Source: Elusimicrobiota bacterium (GTDB taxonomy: Bacteria > Elusimicrobiota > Elusimicrobia > F11). From it: a DNA stretch of 64,000 bases. The stretch spans positions 1 through 64,000 of the forward strand of contig JAJVIP010000027.1 of the NCBI GenBank assembly GCA_022072025.1, given 5' to 3'. The position numbers and the translations under genes were made by a program. Positions 17,870-26,255 of the stretch are shown here, one piece after another (position 1 is the first letter of the stretch; each line of letters starts with the position of its first letter). The notes below the pieces were generated by a model. That model was not told the DNA's origin, did no database searches, and saw nothing but the letters and a program-made list of their open reading frames with translations.

Positions 17870-19176
17870 GCAATTACGTCGGACCTGCATTTGGTTTTCA
17901 ATTTGACTTCTCAAAACGAGATATCGCTTGTTTCATTTTTGCTCTGTCGGTCCATTCTCTTCTTCTCTTATGGAAAGGGGGAATGCTTTCTCTTCAAAAC
18001 CAGCCGGGTGGAGACTTGGGAGACATGCTGGTCAATGTGGATTTTCGCTCCGACATTCCGAGTTTCGACGCGCCAGCCGGAGGGTCAGCGCCCAAAGCCC
18101 AGGGTCTCTTGGCACGCATGAAATCCATGATCCAAGGAAAGGGCGCGGCAGAGAAAAAAAGTGATCTGGCCATGGGCACTCAAACCCAAACCATTCAACC
18201 TCCCAATCAAACTTGGACAAAAACCGACGTCCTGACCAACAAACCTTTTGCAGACAAAAAAGGATTTGAGGGACTCCATCAGAAAAAAGACGCTTTGGAA
18301 GTGGCCAAAGGACAAATTCAAGAAGTCCAAGTAAAACCCTCAGACGGAAATTTTAAAAATGCCGAACCCAATCTTAAAGAAAACACTTTTAAAATTGCGA
18401 AGAAAGATGTTCCTTTTAAAATCGTGTCTTCCAAATCCAACCAGGAACTCGTGAATGTCAACGCCATCGCCGTGAATGTGGGGGCTCAAACCACGCCCAA
18501 TGTCAAGTCCCTTGATGGCGGGCCCGGCGCCGGCCCCGCCCTGCAATCAAAAACTTTGGCTTCAAAGGGCGCGGCCACCAGCGGTGGATTTTCAGGATTG
18601 CCCTCTGGCTCAAAAAGTGGAACGTCTTCGGGCGCCTCTCTGGCCATGGGATCGGGAAGCGGTCCCGCAGGTTTATCAAACGCCGGTAGCGGCATTTCTG
18701 GAAGTGGCGGAAGCGGGGGAAGCGGATTTGGAAATGGAACTGGCAATGGAGTCGGAAGCGGATCAGGTTCTGGAACAGGAGGGCGAACGTATGGGGGAGG
18801 TAGCGGATTTGGCGTGGGAAGCGGAACCGGAGTAAGGTCGCTTCCGAGAAACACTGTTCCCGTAGAATCCATTTCGACCACCAAAAATGCTCCTTATAAT
18901 TCTGGATTTAATATTTCGGGAGCCTTGGCCAATCGGCCGATTGTTTCAAAAACTTTGGCCGCTTATGAAATTGACTGTCGCGTGGGATTGAGATTCCGCG
19001 TGGACTGGAGTGGAAAAGTTCTTGATGGAATCATTGTTGAAATTTCTTCTGGAAGCCCTTCGTTCGACCAAAAAGTGGTCGCCGCGCTTCAGAAATGGGT
19101 TTTCAGTAAATTGCCTGCTGACAAAACCAATCTGGTTCAAGAAGGCATGATTACTTTTGTCTTTAAAGGAGTCTAG
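17866..19176 (+). CDS. tonB: TonB-family energy transducer with Gly/Ser-rich linker
   Basis: 436 residues. One N-terminal membrane anchor (DIACFIFALSVHSLLLLWKG) is followed by a long periplasmic linker and a C-terminal TonB domain of about 85 residues (VGLRFRVDWSGKVLDG ... ALQKWVFSKLP). TonB transmits the ExbB/ExbD force to outer-membrane partners. The linker is odd: instead of a Pro/Lys-rich rod, residues ~225-325 are almost pure Gly/Ser/Thr (GSGSGT, GNGTGNGVGSG). That would be flexible rather than extended. No TonB-dependent receptor lies in the window, so the outer-membrane partner is unknown; PorV-like or OmpA-like neighbours are candidates. Confidence 0.85.
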   Translation: MSNYVGPAFGFQFDFSKRDIACFIFALSVHSLLLLWKGGMLSLQNQPGGDLGDMLVNVDFRSDIPSFDAPAGGSAPKAQGLLARMKSMIQGKGAAEKKSDLAMGTQTQTIQPPNQTWTKTDVLTNKPFADKKGFEGLHQKKDALEVAKGQIQEVQVKPSDGNFKNAEPNLKENTFKIAKKDVPFKIVSSKSNQELVNVNAIAVNVGAQTTPNVKSLDGGPGAGPALQSKTLASKGAATSGGFSGLPSGSKSGTSSGASLAMGSGSGPAGLSNAGSGISGSGGSGGSGFGNGTGNGVGSGSGSGTGGRTYGGGSGFGVGSGTGVRSLPRNTVPVESISTTKNAPYNSGFNISGALANRPIVSKTLAAYEIDCRVGLRFRVDWSGKVLDGIIVEISSGSPSFDQKVVAALQKWVFSKLPADKTNLVQEGMITFVFKGV

Positions 19177-19178
19177 TT

Positions 19179-20114
19179 ATGAACTGTTTAACAACACAAC
19201 TTTTAAAAGGTCTTCAACCCAGAAAACTGATCGCGGGGACGCACTTGTTTTTTTTCCTTGTTTTCTCTGCCTTCATCCCCTCTATGCATGCCGAAGAAAT
19301 GGGATCCCAACCCTTGTCCGAAACAGTGAAGGGAGAAGTCAAGGAACAGTTGGACATTCAAAAACCGCCACCATCTATCGAATTGGAGATCAAAGAAATC
19401 GTCGAAAGTGGAACCGCACAAACCGATAAAGTGCTTCAAGAAGCCAAACCGATACCCAGCAAAGAAGATTTCGAGAATTACGGACAACTCAACACCAATC
19501 AGGTCCTTCACCCTTGGATGCCGCTGATACCAGAACCGCCCTTGGTGACGTTTTATCCTGGCCTGTCAAAGGTGGTTTCAAAACGTTGGGAGTTTCAAGT
19601 ATCGGACGAAAATGGAGAAAAAATAAAAACCATCAAAGGGAAAGGCCTGCCCCCCAAGAGTATTGAATGGAATGGATTAAATGAACGCGGGCAATACATC
19701 ACGGTTGGAACGTTGTACTCCTATCAATTCATCACCTTTGATGAGCATGAAAATGCCGCCACTTTCCCTGGGGAACCCTTTCAATTGGACGCGCTCATGT
19801 ACAAACAGAAGGGAAAATTGGTGATTGAGTTCGCGAATAAAAAACTTTTTCAAGATGATGCCGCTGATTTTAAGCCCGCCATGAGAGGCATGTGGGACCG
19901 TGCCATCGATGTTATTCGAGAGAACTCGAATTCACCCATCACACTCGAAATGTACACATCGAGCACAAAGTCTCCCTTGGCGGAGGATCGAAGGTCGGCC
20001 GCTACAAATTCCATCTCTGACGCCACCAACATTCCCGCCGTTGATATTCGACACAAAGTGGACAAAATTTCGGATCGAGGTGACGTGATTCGCCTCGTGA
20101 TGAACTCAAAATAA
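19179..20114 (+). CDS. Secreted FlgD-Ig plus OmpA-like protein
   Basis: 311 residues with a signal peptide (HLFFFLVFSAFIPSMHAEE). Residues ~130-200 look like a FlgD-Ig fold (WEFQVSDENGEKIKTIKGKG ... IEWNGLNERGQY). Residues ~215-311 resemble an OmpA peptidoglycan-binding domain: KLFQDDAADFKPAM, a central strand ITLEMYTS, and EDRRSAATNSI in the place of the usual LSxxRA helix. The OmpA motif is degenerate, so murein binding is not certain. It starts 2 nt after tonB and may act like Pal, tying the Ton-like motor to the cell wall. Confidence 0.65.
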   Translation: MNCLTTQLLKGLQPRKLIAGTHLFFFLVFSAFIPSMHAEEMGSQPLSETVKGEVKEQLDIQKPPPSIELEIKEIVESGTAQTDKVLQEAKPIPSKEDFENYGQLNTNQVLHPWMPLIPEPPLVTFYPGLSKVVSKRWEFQVSDENGEKIKTIKGKGLPPKSIEWNGLNERGQYITVGTLYSYQFITFDEHENAATFPGEPFQLDALMYKQKGKLVIEFANKKLFQDDAADFKPAMRGMWDRAIDVIRENSNSPITLEMYTSSTKSPLAEDRRSAATNSISDATNIPAVDIRHKVDKISDRGDVIRLVMNSK

Positions 20115-20144
20115 AGTCCGTATTTTTCATATCATCCGCGGCCT

Positions 20145-21353
20145 ATGAAACATCAGAAATATAGGTTCGCCCGCCGAACCAAACGCATGCGCGCGTCGAT
20201 CATCCGCGAAATCCTGAAAATCTCTTCGAAGCCAGGAATCATTTCTTTTGCGGGGGGACTTCCGGCCCCATCCACTTTCCCTTTGAAAAAATTTGAGAAG
20301 GCGATTATCGAAGCTCTGCGCCAAGATGGAACCAAAGCCCTTCAATACATGGTCACAGAGGGGCTCGCTCCCCTTAAACAACTTCTGTGCAACTGGATCC
20401 AAAAACAAGGGATTCACACCCAACCCGAGCAAATGCTGCTCACCCACGGTTCACAACAAGCGCTGGAACTTTTGGGGAAAATTTTTCTCAATCCAGGAAA
20501 CTCTGTCCTGGTTGAAAACCCAACCTATTTGGGGGCCATCCAATCCTTTAACACCTTCGAATGTAAATATGTGACTGTTCCAATGGACTCGGAGGGAATG
20601 CGCCCCGAAGAATTGGAAAGGGCTTTGAAACGGCATCCTCAGGTTCGGTTTATTTACGTGGTTCCGACCTTTCAAAACCCCGCGGGAAGTACCATGAGTC
20701 TCGAACGAAGAAAGGCCCTCATCAAAATCGCCCACAAACGCCATATTCCTATTCTTGAAGATGATCCCTATGGTTTGTTGAGATACAAAGGAAAACCGCT
20801 CCCTTCTATTTATGAACTCGCCAAAGGAAAAGGGGTGGTTTACATGTCCACCTTCTCGAAATTGCTTTCGCCAGGAATTCGACTTGGCTATGTGGTGGCG
20901 GATCAATCCATCATCAACCATTTGGTTCTTGCGAAACAACCGACAGATCTTCAAACCAATACCCTCATTCAATATGCCGCCTACCATTACTGCAAACGGG
21001 GGTATTTGGAAGAACATATCCCCCTTATCATCAAAGATTATGCCCACCGCGCTGGGGTGATGTCAGAAGCGATCCATCGTCATTTTCCACCTGAAGTCAC
21101 CTTCGTTGAACCCGAAGGGGGTATGTTCTTTTGGTGTACGCTTCCCAAACATATTCGGGCCTCTGACCTGTTTAAGAAAGCGATTAAGGAAGGAGTGGCT
21201 TTTGTTGACGGAAGCGTCTTTTTTGCCAATGGGGGCGGGGAGAATACCATGCGCCTCAACTTCACCAACTGCACCGATGACATGATCCGCATCGGCATCG
21301 AACGCCTGGGTAAAGTTATTGAGGGTGAACTACGACGTTCAGATCGCCGTTAG
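20145..21353 (+). CDS. PLP-dependent class I/II aminotransferase (LysN/MocR-type fold)
   Basis: 402 residues. FAGGLPAPSTFP near residue 35 and THGSQQALELLGK (100-112) are typical of the 2-aminoadipate/aromatic aminotransferase subgroup. PTFQNPAG (174-181) and STFSKLLSPGIRLGY, with PLP-binding Lys239, complete the set. It transfers an amino group between an amino acid and a 2-oxoacid. Substrate is not decidable here. It lacks the GntR N-terminal domain of MocR regulators, so it is an enzyme. It follows the envelope operon by 30 nt on the same strand and its 3' end overlaps the opposite gene by 38 bp. Confidence 0.85.
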   Translation: MKHQKYRFARRTKRMRASIIREILKISSKPGIISFAGGLPAPSTFPLKKFEKAIIEALRQDGTKALQYMVTEGLAPLKQLLCNWIQKQGIHTQPEQMLLTHGSQQALELLGKIFLNPGNSVLVENPTYLGAIQSFNTFECKYVTVPMDSEGMRPEELERALKRHPQVRFIYVVPTFQNPAGSTMSLERRKALIKIAHKRHIPILEDDPYGLLRYKGKPLPSIYELAKGKGVVYMSTFSKLLSPGIRLGYVVADQSIINHLVLAKQPTDLQTNTLIQYAAYHYCKRGYLEEHIPLIIKDYAHRAGVMSEAIHRHFPPEVTFVEPEGGMFFWCTLPKHIRASDLFKKAIKEGVAFVDGSVFFANGGGENTMRLNFTNCTDDMIRIGIERLGKVIEGELRRSDRR

Positions 21354-21534
21354 GCGTATGATAAATCCTGAGGCGAGGAGCCTCTTCACCCTGCCGACGT
21401 AAATAATCCAATCTCGGGATGACCACCTGATCAAAGAAATATTCGGGGTCGATCAAACGGTCATTGATCTCAGCGGCGCTCCAGTGGCTCAACAAAAGAC
21501 GTTGAACATCTTTTGAGAAATCGTCAAATCTCAT
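21316..21534 (-). CDS. Small hypothetical protein after MauE/DoxX
   Basis: 72 residues starting MRFDDFSKDVQRLL. The ATG overlaps the TGA of the upstream MauE-like gene as ATGA, which decides this start over a longer frame to 21597. No family recognised; it is hydrophilic with no membrane helix. Its end overlaps the convergent aminotransferase gene by 38 bp. Translation coupling suggests it works with the DUF1573-rhodanese-MauE set. Confidence 0.5.
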   Translation of the reverse strand: MRFDDFSKDVQRLLLSHWSAAEINDRLIDPEYFFDQVVIPRLDYLRRQGEEAPRLRIYHTPNGDLNVVVHPQ

Positions 21535-21971
21535 CGACTCTTGATAAGTTGAATCACACCAGCCAATAAAAGCAGGGAATCTCGACCAAAAGTCCACCAG
21601 GTGGCGGCGTCTCCGCCACTTTTAAAACAACCACAGGAGATATTAAGACCGCGCATCAAAGCCGAGGCCAACGCCACCTGAAAGGTCAAAAGCATGAGCA
21701 CAATCAATAAGCTGGCACCGCGGGTCCATCTATTGAAAACCAAAGCCAACCCGCAGAAAAGTTGAAGCCATGGCAATACAATCGCCACAGGATTGATGGC
21801 CCAAACAGGCAGCATTTTGAAATTATAAATTTGATGAGCGAAGGAACCGGGGGAAGAAATTTTATAGAGACTGGCCCCAACAAACACGAGTCCCAATGCA
21901 ACCCGCAGAACAAAAAAGAATTTATTTTTCAATGGGAAGCCCCGCTTGCTGCCACTCGGGATAACCGCCAT
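21531..21971 (-). CDS. MauE/DoxX-family membrane protein
   Basis: About 146 residues from an ATG at 21971 that overlaps the rhodanese gene by 50 nt; a TTG at 21932 (8-11 nt overlap) is an alternative start just before the first helix. There are four hydrophobic helices, the first being FFFVLRVALGLVFVGASLYK, and a NISCGCFKSGG motif before the last. This Cys-x-Cys loop is typical of MauE-like DoxX proteins, linked to disulfide or quinone redox work in the membrane. The neighbouring rhodanese and DUF1573 genes form a known recurring neighbourhood. Exact role unknown. Confidence 0.72.
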   Translation of the reverse strand: MAVIPSGSKRGFPLKNKFFFVLRVALGLVFVGASLYKISSPGSFAHQIYNFKMLPVWAINPVAIVLPWLQLFCGLALVFNRWTRGASLLIVLMLLTFQVALASALMRGLNISCGCFKSGGDAATWWTFGRDSLLLLAGVIQLIKSR

Positions 21972-22416
21972 AAAAAATCCGAATGTTTGTATATCCCTGA
22001 GCAGCGAGTTCACGTCCCAAAAAGAAACTGAGCTCGCACCCCACCCCTTCGCAATAAATGATGAGCGGATCATTCATATCCACCCCCGCCAAGGCTTCTG
22101 CTTGTTTGGTGTCCATCTCATAAAAAGGGAGATTTTTAGAACCAGGAATTCGGCCCGCTGCGAACTCTTCTTTTGAACGCGCGTCCAACAAGAGCGCCGT
22201 GTTATTTTTTTCGATCTCAATTACATCCGCCAAAGAAATAAAACCGGGATCGTTGGGACGGGCCATCATTTTATAAGCCTCTTCAGCCGTGGTTGATGAA
22301 GTGGGCCAACGACCTAACCACGAAAGGCCCTGTGGTAGAAATTGGCGCAAGACACCAAAAGGAATTGAAATTCCAATTAACAGAATCGCTTCAAAACAAA
22401 AGGGACGGATATTCAA
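21922..22416 (-). CDS. Rhodanese-domain sulfurtransferase with N-terminal membrane helix
   Basis: 164 residues from a TTG at 22416, two bases before which the DUF1573 gene stops (TAATTTG). The longer frame back to 22515 only overlaps DUF1573. An N-terminal hydrophobic segment (FEAILLIGISIPFGVL) would anchor it, with the rhodanese domain in the periplasm. ALLLDARSKEEFAAGRIPGS is the classic rhodanese strand, and YCEGVGCELS contains the active Cys. Rhodaneses carry persulfide sulfur. The placement with MauE suggests periplasmic thiol chemistry. Confidence 0.78.
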   Translation of the reverse strand: MNIRPFCFEAILLIGISIPFGVLRQFLPQGLSWLGRWPTSSTTAEEAYKMMARPNDPGFISLADVIEIEKNNTALLLDARSKEEFAAGRIPGSKNLPFYEMDTKQAEALAGVDMNDPLIIYCEGVGCELSFFLGRELAAQGYTNIRIFYGGYPEWQQAGLPIEK

Positions 22417-22417
22417 A

Positions 22418-23176
22418 TTATTTTGGAGTGGGCGCCGGGACCGACGTTGGAACCGGGGCGCCTGAGGTGGACGAACGCTTGGTGGGAGGAGGAGGCGTTC
22501 CTGTGCGAATGGCAATAGTCAGACGATGAGCCCCCTCCTCATTGACGGCTTCCAAGGTGAGGGAGGTATCTCTGGTTTCTTCGTTGGACCCTTCCAATGA
22601 AACTTCCAAGGGGACAGAAGCTCCCGCTTTAACGTTTTTTGTGGCCAATTTGACGTTGGCCCATGAGGCCGGCATCTGAACAATATTCAAAGTCATATCT
22701 TTAAGGGATTTGTTTGAAATATTGAGCACCTTTTTCTTTTCTTTGGCGCGAGGCTCAAATCCAACCACTCCTTCATTGTCGGGAACCACGGGGGACTGCG
22801 GATCGCCCACAAATCCCTTCAACTGAACGGAATATTCAGCGGCCCCTTCAGCGGTTTTGACCTTGGCGGATTTATTGAACGCCGTTCCCAAATAACCGCG
22901 CGTATTGAAGGTGAGACTGACCTTGGTTTCTTCATTGGACGCGAGATTTCCAGGAGTGAATTGAGAAGCCGTGCAACCGCAAGTGGTTTGTACGCCGGTG
23001 ATGGGAATAACCTCCACACCCGTGTTCTTGATTGAAAATTCAGCCGTAATTTTGGAATTATCGGGACTCCAACCGAAATCAAAAGTGGAAGGAGTCACCA
23101 CCACCATTTCGGGACCGGCGGCAAAAGCCCGACATGAAAGACTGAGCATCATCACTAAAAAACCAATCAACTTCAT
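22418..23176 (-). CDS. DUF1573 secreted protein
   Basis: 252 residues. The start at 23176 is fixed by GGAGG a few bases upstream and by the signal peptide (FLVMMLSLSCRAFAAG). The frame runs on to 23434 only because repeat C is open there. The DUF1573 core is VTPSTFDFGWS ... FSIKNTGVEVIPITGVQTTC, followed at once by a GC; these paired cysteines are a family hallmark. A second Ig-like domain follows and the tail is Pro/Thr-rich. Family function is unknown. It leads the minus-strand set DUF1573-rhodanese-MauE-small ORF. Confidence 0.8.
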   Translation of the reverse strand: MKLIGFLVMMLSLSCRAFAAGPEMVVVTPSTFDFGWSPDNSKITAEFSIKNTGVEVIPITGVQTTCGCTASQFTPGNLASNEETKVSLTFNTRGYLGTAFNKSAKVKTAEGAAEYSVQLKGFVGDPQSPVVPDNEGVVGFEPRAKEKKKVLNISNKSLKDMTLNIVQMPASWANVKLATKNVKAGASVPLEVSLEGSNEETRDTSLTLEAVNEEGAHRLTIAIRTGTPPPPTKRSSTSGAPVPTSVPAPTPK

Positions 23177-23196
23177 AACGTTCCTCCTGAGAAACT

Positions 23197-23444
23197 GGAA
23201 TGATTCAGTTGAATCGTACCTAAAGGTACTACACAAGGCGCTGTCGCCCCGGCAATCTTTTGGCCGGGGCCCAGGTTTTCCCCATGAAGAAAACCTGGAT
23301 CCCGTACCGTTCCACAATGATCTTGGTCGGTACGTACCGGCATTATGTAAATCAATGTATCGGTACGGCCAGAAAACATGCCGGGATAACGGCACTAAAA
23401 TATTCACCGTTGATAGACGGTAATGGCCTTTCAACTGAATTATT
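23197..23444 (-). repeat. Dispersed repeat, copy C (MITE-like)
   Basis: The reverse-complement partner of copy A (1286-1502), extending the match to both ends: AATGATTCAGTTGAATCG on one side and TTCAACTGAATT on the other. A ~30-bp stretch near 23221-23250 is absent from copy A but partly present in copy D (CGTACCTAAAGG). It separates DUF1573 from namZ and lies just upstream of the DUF1573 ribosome-binding site, so it may carry or alter regulatory sequence. Confidence 0.75.
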
Positions 23445-23464
23445 TGAGTAAATATGGACGGATA

Positions 23465-24766
23465 TTAGTAAAGATAAAATGGAAAAATTTGCTCATGAAA
23501 AAACCGCAAGTTTTCTTCGATATGTCGAAAAAGATCCTCATCACTCAACCGTTCTTCTCCGGCGTCTTTCAATTTATTGGAGCCTGTCACAACTCGCACT
23601 TCTTCCCAGACGGGTTTAAATTCCTGGGGATGCGCTTTTCTTAAAAAAAGAAAGGTTTCCTGAAAAATCTGTAAGGGCCGCACCCGCGCGCGGTCAGTCA
23701 ATATCAAACGGACCCCCTGACACAATTGTCCTGCATAAATATCAGTTGTGGGGGTGAACTCCACTGTTTCAAATAATACTCCAGGAAAATTTTTCTCCCG
23801 AAGGAACGCCACCAGCGCTTTCGATTTGATCCACGGGGCTCCGAAGATTTCAAAGGGGGTATCTGTTCCTCGTCCCACCGCCACATTTGTGGCTTCAAAA
23901 CAACCCACCCCCACATAAAGAAGCGCGGCATTGAGGGAACGAATGTTGGGGGAAGGGGGGACAAATTCCAATCCTGTCTGATCAAACCAATCTGACCGTT
24001 TCCAATTTCTCATGGGGATCACCCACAAATCGGCTTGAAGGTTTTGGGTTTGATTCATCCAAAGGGCCAATTCACCCACCGTCAAACCGTGTCTGACGGG
24101 AATTTGGAAATACCCCGTCATTCGTCGGATATCCGGGTCCAAAATATCTCCTTCGATAATGTCTCCCCGTATCGGGTTCGGCCGGTCCAACACAACGAAA
24201 CGCAACTTTCTTTTAGCCGCCTCTTCTAGAGCCATGCCCATCGTTGTTATGTACGTATAAAAACGAGTGCCGATGTCTTGAATGTCGAACACCAGCGTGT
24301 CGACATTCTGGAGCATCCGCGACGTGGGGCGATTGGTGGAACCATAAAGACTGTAAATGGGCAATTTGGTTTTGGGGTCAATACCATCCCCAACATTCTG
24401 CCCATGTTCATCGGTTCCTCGAAAACCATGTTCAGGGGAGAGCACACAGATTAACTGTACATACGGCGCGTTGAACAAAATATCAACAGTGGATTCTCCC
24501 TCGCGGTTTAAACCGGTGTGGTTGGTAATCAAGGCCACGCGCCGGCCTTGGAGTTGTTCAAAGCGACTTCTCTCCAATTCGTCGATGCCAAGGCTAACTT
24601 GAGAAAAAGCCAATGGACAAACAAGAAGAAGAGACGCGAAAAAAATAGTGAAAGGGGCAATCTTCCTTCCTCCGTTGTAGAGGGGAGAGGTGAGGAGGGG
24701 AACCCCTCCCGGCCTCCCCACTGTAAAGCGTGGGGAGGAGTCGATTTCCTTTATATTAACGCTCAT
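23465..24766 (-). CDS. namZ: NamZ-like exo-beta-N-acetylmuramidase (DUF1343, GH171)
   Basis: 433 residues. The DUF1343 core starts at LGIDELERS and has VALITNHTGLNREGEST, LSPEHGFRG, DTLVFDIQDIGTRFYTYI, VLDRPNPIRG and GVGCFEATNVAVGRGTDTPF. NamZ (B. subtilis YbbC) removes terminal MurNAc from peptidoglycan fragments. A hydrophobic export segment (FTIFFASLLLVCPLAFS) precedes the core. Upstream of it are ~36 odd residues, part of them encoded by a palindromic repeat (24676-24745). A GGAGGAAGG just before that segment precedes only an ATT codon, so ATG 24766, overlapping the symporter by 11 nt, is used. Co-directional with the symporter, anmK and murQ. Confidence 0.85.
   Translation of the reverse strand: MSVNIKEIDSSPRFTVGRPGGVPLLTSPLYNGGRKIAPFTIFFASLLLVCPLAFSQVSLGIDELERSRFEQLQGRRVALITNHTGLNREGESTVDILFNAPYVQLICVLSPEHGFRGTDEHGQNVGDGIDPKTKLPIYSLYGSTNRPTSRMLQNVDTLVFDIQDIGTRFYTYITTMGMALEEAAKRKLRFVVLDRPNPIRGDIIEGDILDPDIRRMTGYFQIPVRHGLTVGELALWMNQTQNLQADLWVIPMRNWKRSDWFDQTGLEFVPPSPNIRSLNAALLYVGVGCFEATNVAVGRGTDTPFEIFGAPWIKSKALVAFLREKNFPGVLFETVEFTPTTDIYAGQLCQGVRLILTDRARVRPLQIFQETFLFLRKAHPQEFKPVWEEVRVVTGSNKLKDAGEERLSDEDLFRHIEENLRFFHEQIFPFYLY
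24676..24745 (-). repeat. REP-like palindrome inside the namZ 5' region
   Basis: CCTCCCCAC and GTGGGGAGG (with a 7-nt spacer) form a perfect 9-bp stem beside further G-rich/C-rich arms (GAGGGGA, AACCCCTCCC). It encodes part of an N-terminal extension of NamZ with no counterpart that I recognise in the family. Similar GGGGAGGGG palindromes occur at 30850, 42591 and 45696. Confidence 0.5.
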
Positions 24767-26255
24767 TGTCCCGGTCCATCACAGGCGCCAAGAGTCGCGC
24801 CAGCGCCATGGTACCGAAGGTGCCAATTAAAACCAGCCACGTCCACCCCACGATCACGATTCCTTTTTCTGTTAAGAACAACAGAACCGCATTGATCGCC
24901 GCCATTGTCACCATCGCCACAATATTGGCCTTGTTGCTTTTAACTTGCGTGAGAAGCCCCAGCAAAAAGACGCCCAGCAAGGATCCAAAGGTCACGCCAC
25001 CTATCTTAAATGCGAGCCAAAGAAAACCAGACAAGGCGCTAAACGAATAGGCCAACACCCCCAACACCACCCCAAACACCAACACCATCACCCGCGCCAC
25101 TCTCAAGTAATGTTGATCCGTGGCTCCTTTTCGAATGAGCGGCTTGTAAAAGTCCGTCACAAAAGACGCGGTTAAAGATCCCAACGGAGAATCAATACTG
25201 GCCATGACGACGGCGCTCAGCACCAATCCCCGGAGAAGAGCCGGCATCTCAAAATTGGCGAAATGGGGGAAAACATCATCCAATTTGGCCGGTAAGGAAG
25301 CCCCCGTATGTTGTTGATAAAAAACAAATAGGCCGGCCCCAATGACCAAGTGGATCAACAATACAAGCAACCCCACCAATGGAGTAGCCAAGGTGGTTTT
25401 TTGACTTTTCTGACGTGTCTCCAACGTCAGCAACCGTTGCATGAGCTCATGATCGGTTCCATAGGCGGCCATCGATCCAAAAAAACCGTTCAGAATGGCC
25501 AACCACCAGATGTTGGGATCGGAAAAAATCGTTTTGAAAAATTGAGGATCGGAGACATTCGGCCCCCAATTCATAACGTCGAGTTTTCCAGCCAGTCTCG
25601 CCGCTTTAAAAATCCCAAAAAATCCGCCCTCAATAGCGGATGAGAGAAAAACCAACGTGGCACTCCCGGCCACAATAAACAAAAAGGCCTGCCAGGCCCC
25701 TGTCCAAATGACGGCTTTCACGCCGCCCCAACTGATATAGAGCATCGCCGCAATGGAGAAAACCAAAAGGGTTGGAACCAAATTCCATCCCAAAAGAACC
25801 GACACCGCTTTGGCCGCCACCGTGAGCCGAACGCCCGACCCGAGCAACCGTGTCACGAAGAAAAACCCGGTGGCCGCATATTGTGTTTCGGCGCCAAAGC
25901 GGTGTTTGAGAAATTCGTAAATGGTGGTGCAGTTGAACTTGTAAAAGGCCGGAATAAAAAAGAACGCCAAGGCGATGCGTGATCCAAAGGATCCGATAAA
26001 AAATTGGAGGTACTGCCAATTCTCTTTATAGGCCGTGGCCGGAACCGAAATAATGGTGACCGCGCTGATTTCGGTGGCCACGAAGGAAAGGCAGGCCGCC
26101 CACATCGGAATTTTTCGATTGCCCAAGAAAAAAGCTTGGGTTGAATTTTCTTCCCGGCCCATCCAAAAACCAATCGCAAAGAGGACCGCGATAGAAACCG
26201 AAAGGACGCCATAATCCACCATGGTTAAATAAGAGGGGCCGCCAAACCAGGTCAT
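24756..26255 (-). CDS. Sodium:solute symporter (SSS family), probable MurNAc/amino-sugar importer
   Basis: 499 residues from an ATG whose ATGA overlaps the anmK stop; the longer frame to 26432 lies inside anmK. It has about 13 hydrophobic helices. SSS marks include FFLGNRKIPMWAACLSFVAT, ISAVTIISVPA and the GTDHELMQRLL segment. The family imports sugars, sialic acid or amino acids with Na+. Placement between namZ and anmK/murQ suggests MurNAc, anhydro-MurNAc or a murein disaccharide as cargo. In Tannerella forsythia a MurNAc transporter gene likewise sits with murK and murQ. The cargo is inference. Confidence 0.83.
   Translation of the reverse strand: MTWFGGPSYLTMVDYGVLSVSIAVLFAIGFWMGREENSTQAFFLGNRKIPMWAACLSFVATEISAVTIISVPATAYKENWQYLQFFIGSFGSRIALAFFFIPAFYKFNCTTIYEFLKHRFGAETQYAATGFFFVTRLLGSGVRLTVAAKAVSVLLGWNLVPTLLVFSIAAMLYISWGGVKAVIWTGAWQAFLFIVAGSATLVFLSSAIEGGFFGIFKAARLAGKLDVMNWGPNVSDPQFFKTIFSDPNIWWLAILNGFFGSMAAYGTDHELMQRLLTLETRQKSQKTTLATPLVGLLVLLIHLVIGAGLFVFYQQHTGASLPAKLDDVFPHFANFEMPALLRGLVLSAVVMASIDSPLGSLTASFVTDFYKPLIRKGATDQHYLRVARVMVLVFGVVLGVLAYSFSALSGFLWLAFKIGGVTFGSLLGVFLLGLLTQVKSNKANIVAMVTMAAINAVLLFLTEKGIVIVGWTWLVLIGTFGTMALARLLAPVMDRDNER

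Noticed and set aside
21316-21353. 38-bp convergent overlap of the aminotransferase and the small ORF, and a same-length overlap at 34189-34226 (kinase and HPF)
   Set aside because: Considered as antisense control, but short tail-to-tail overlaps are common in compact genomes and the equal length is probably chance.
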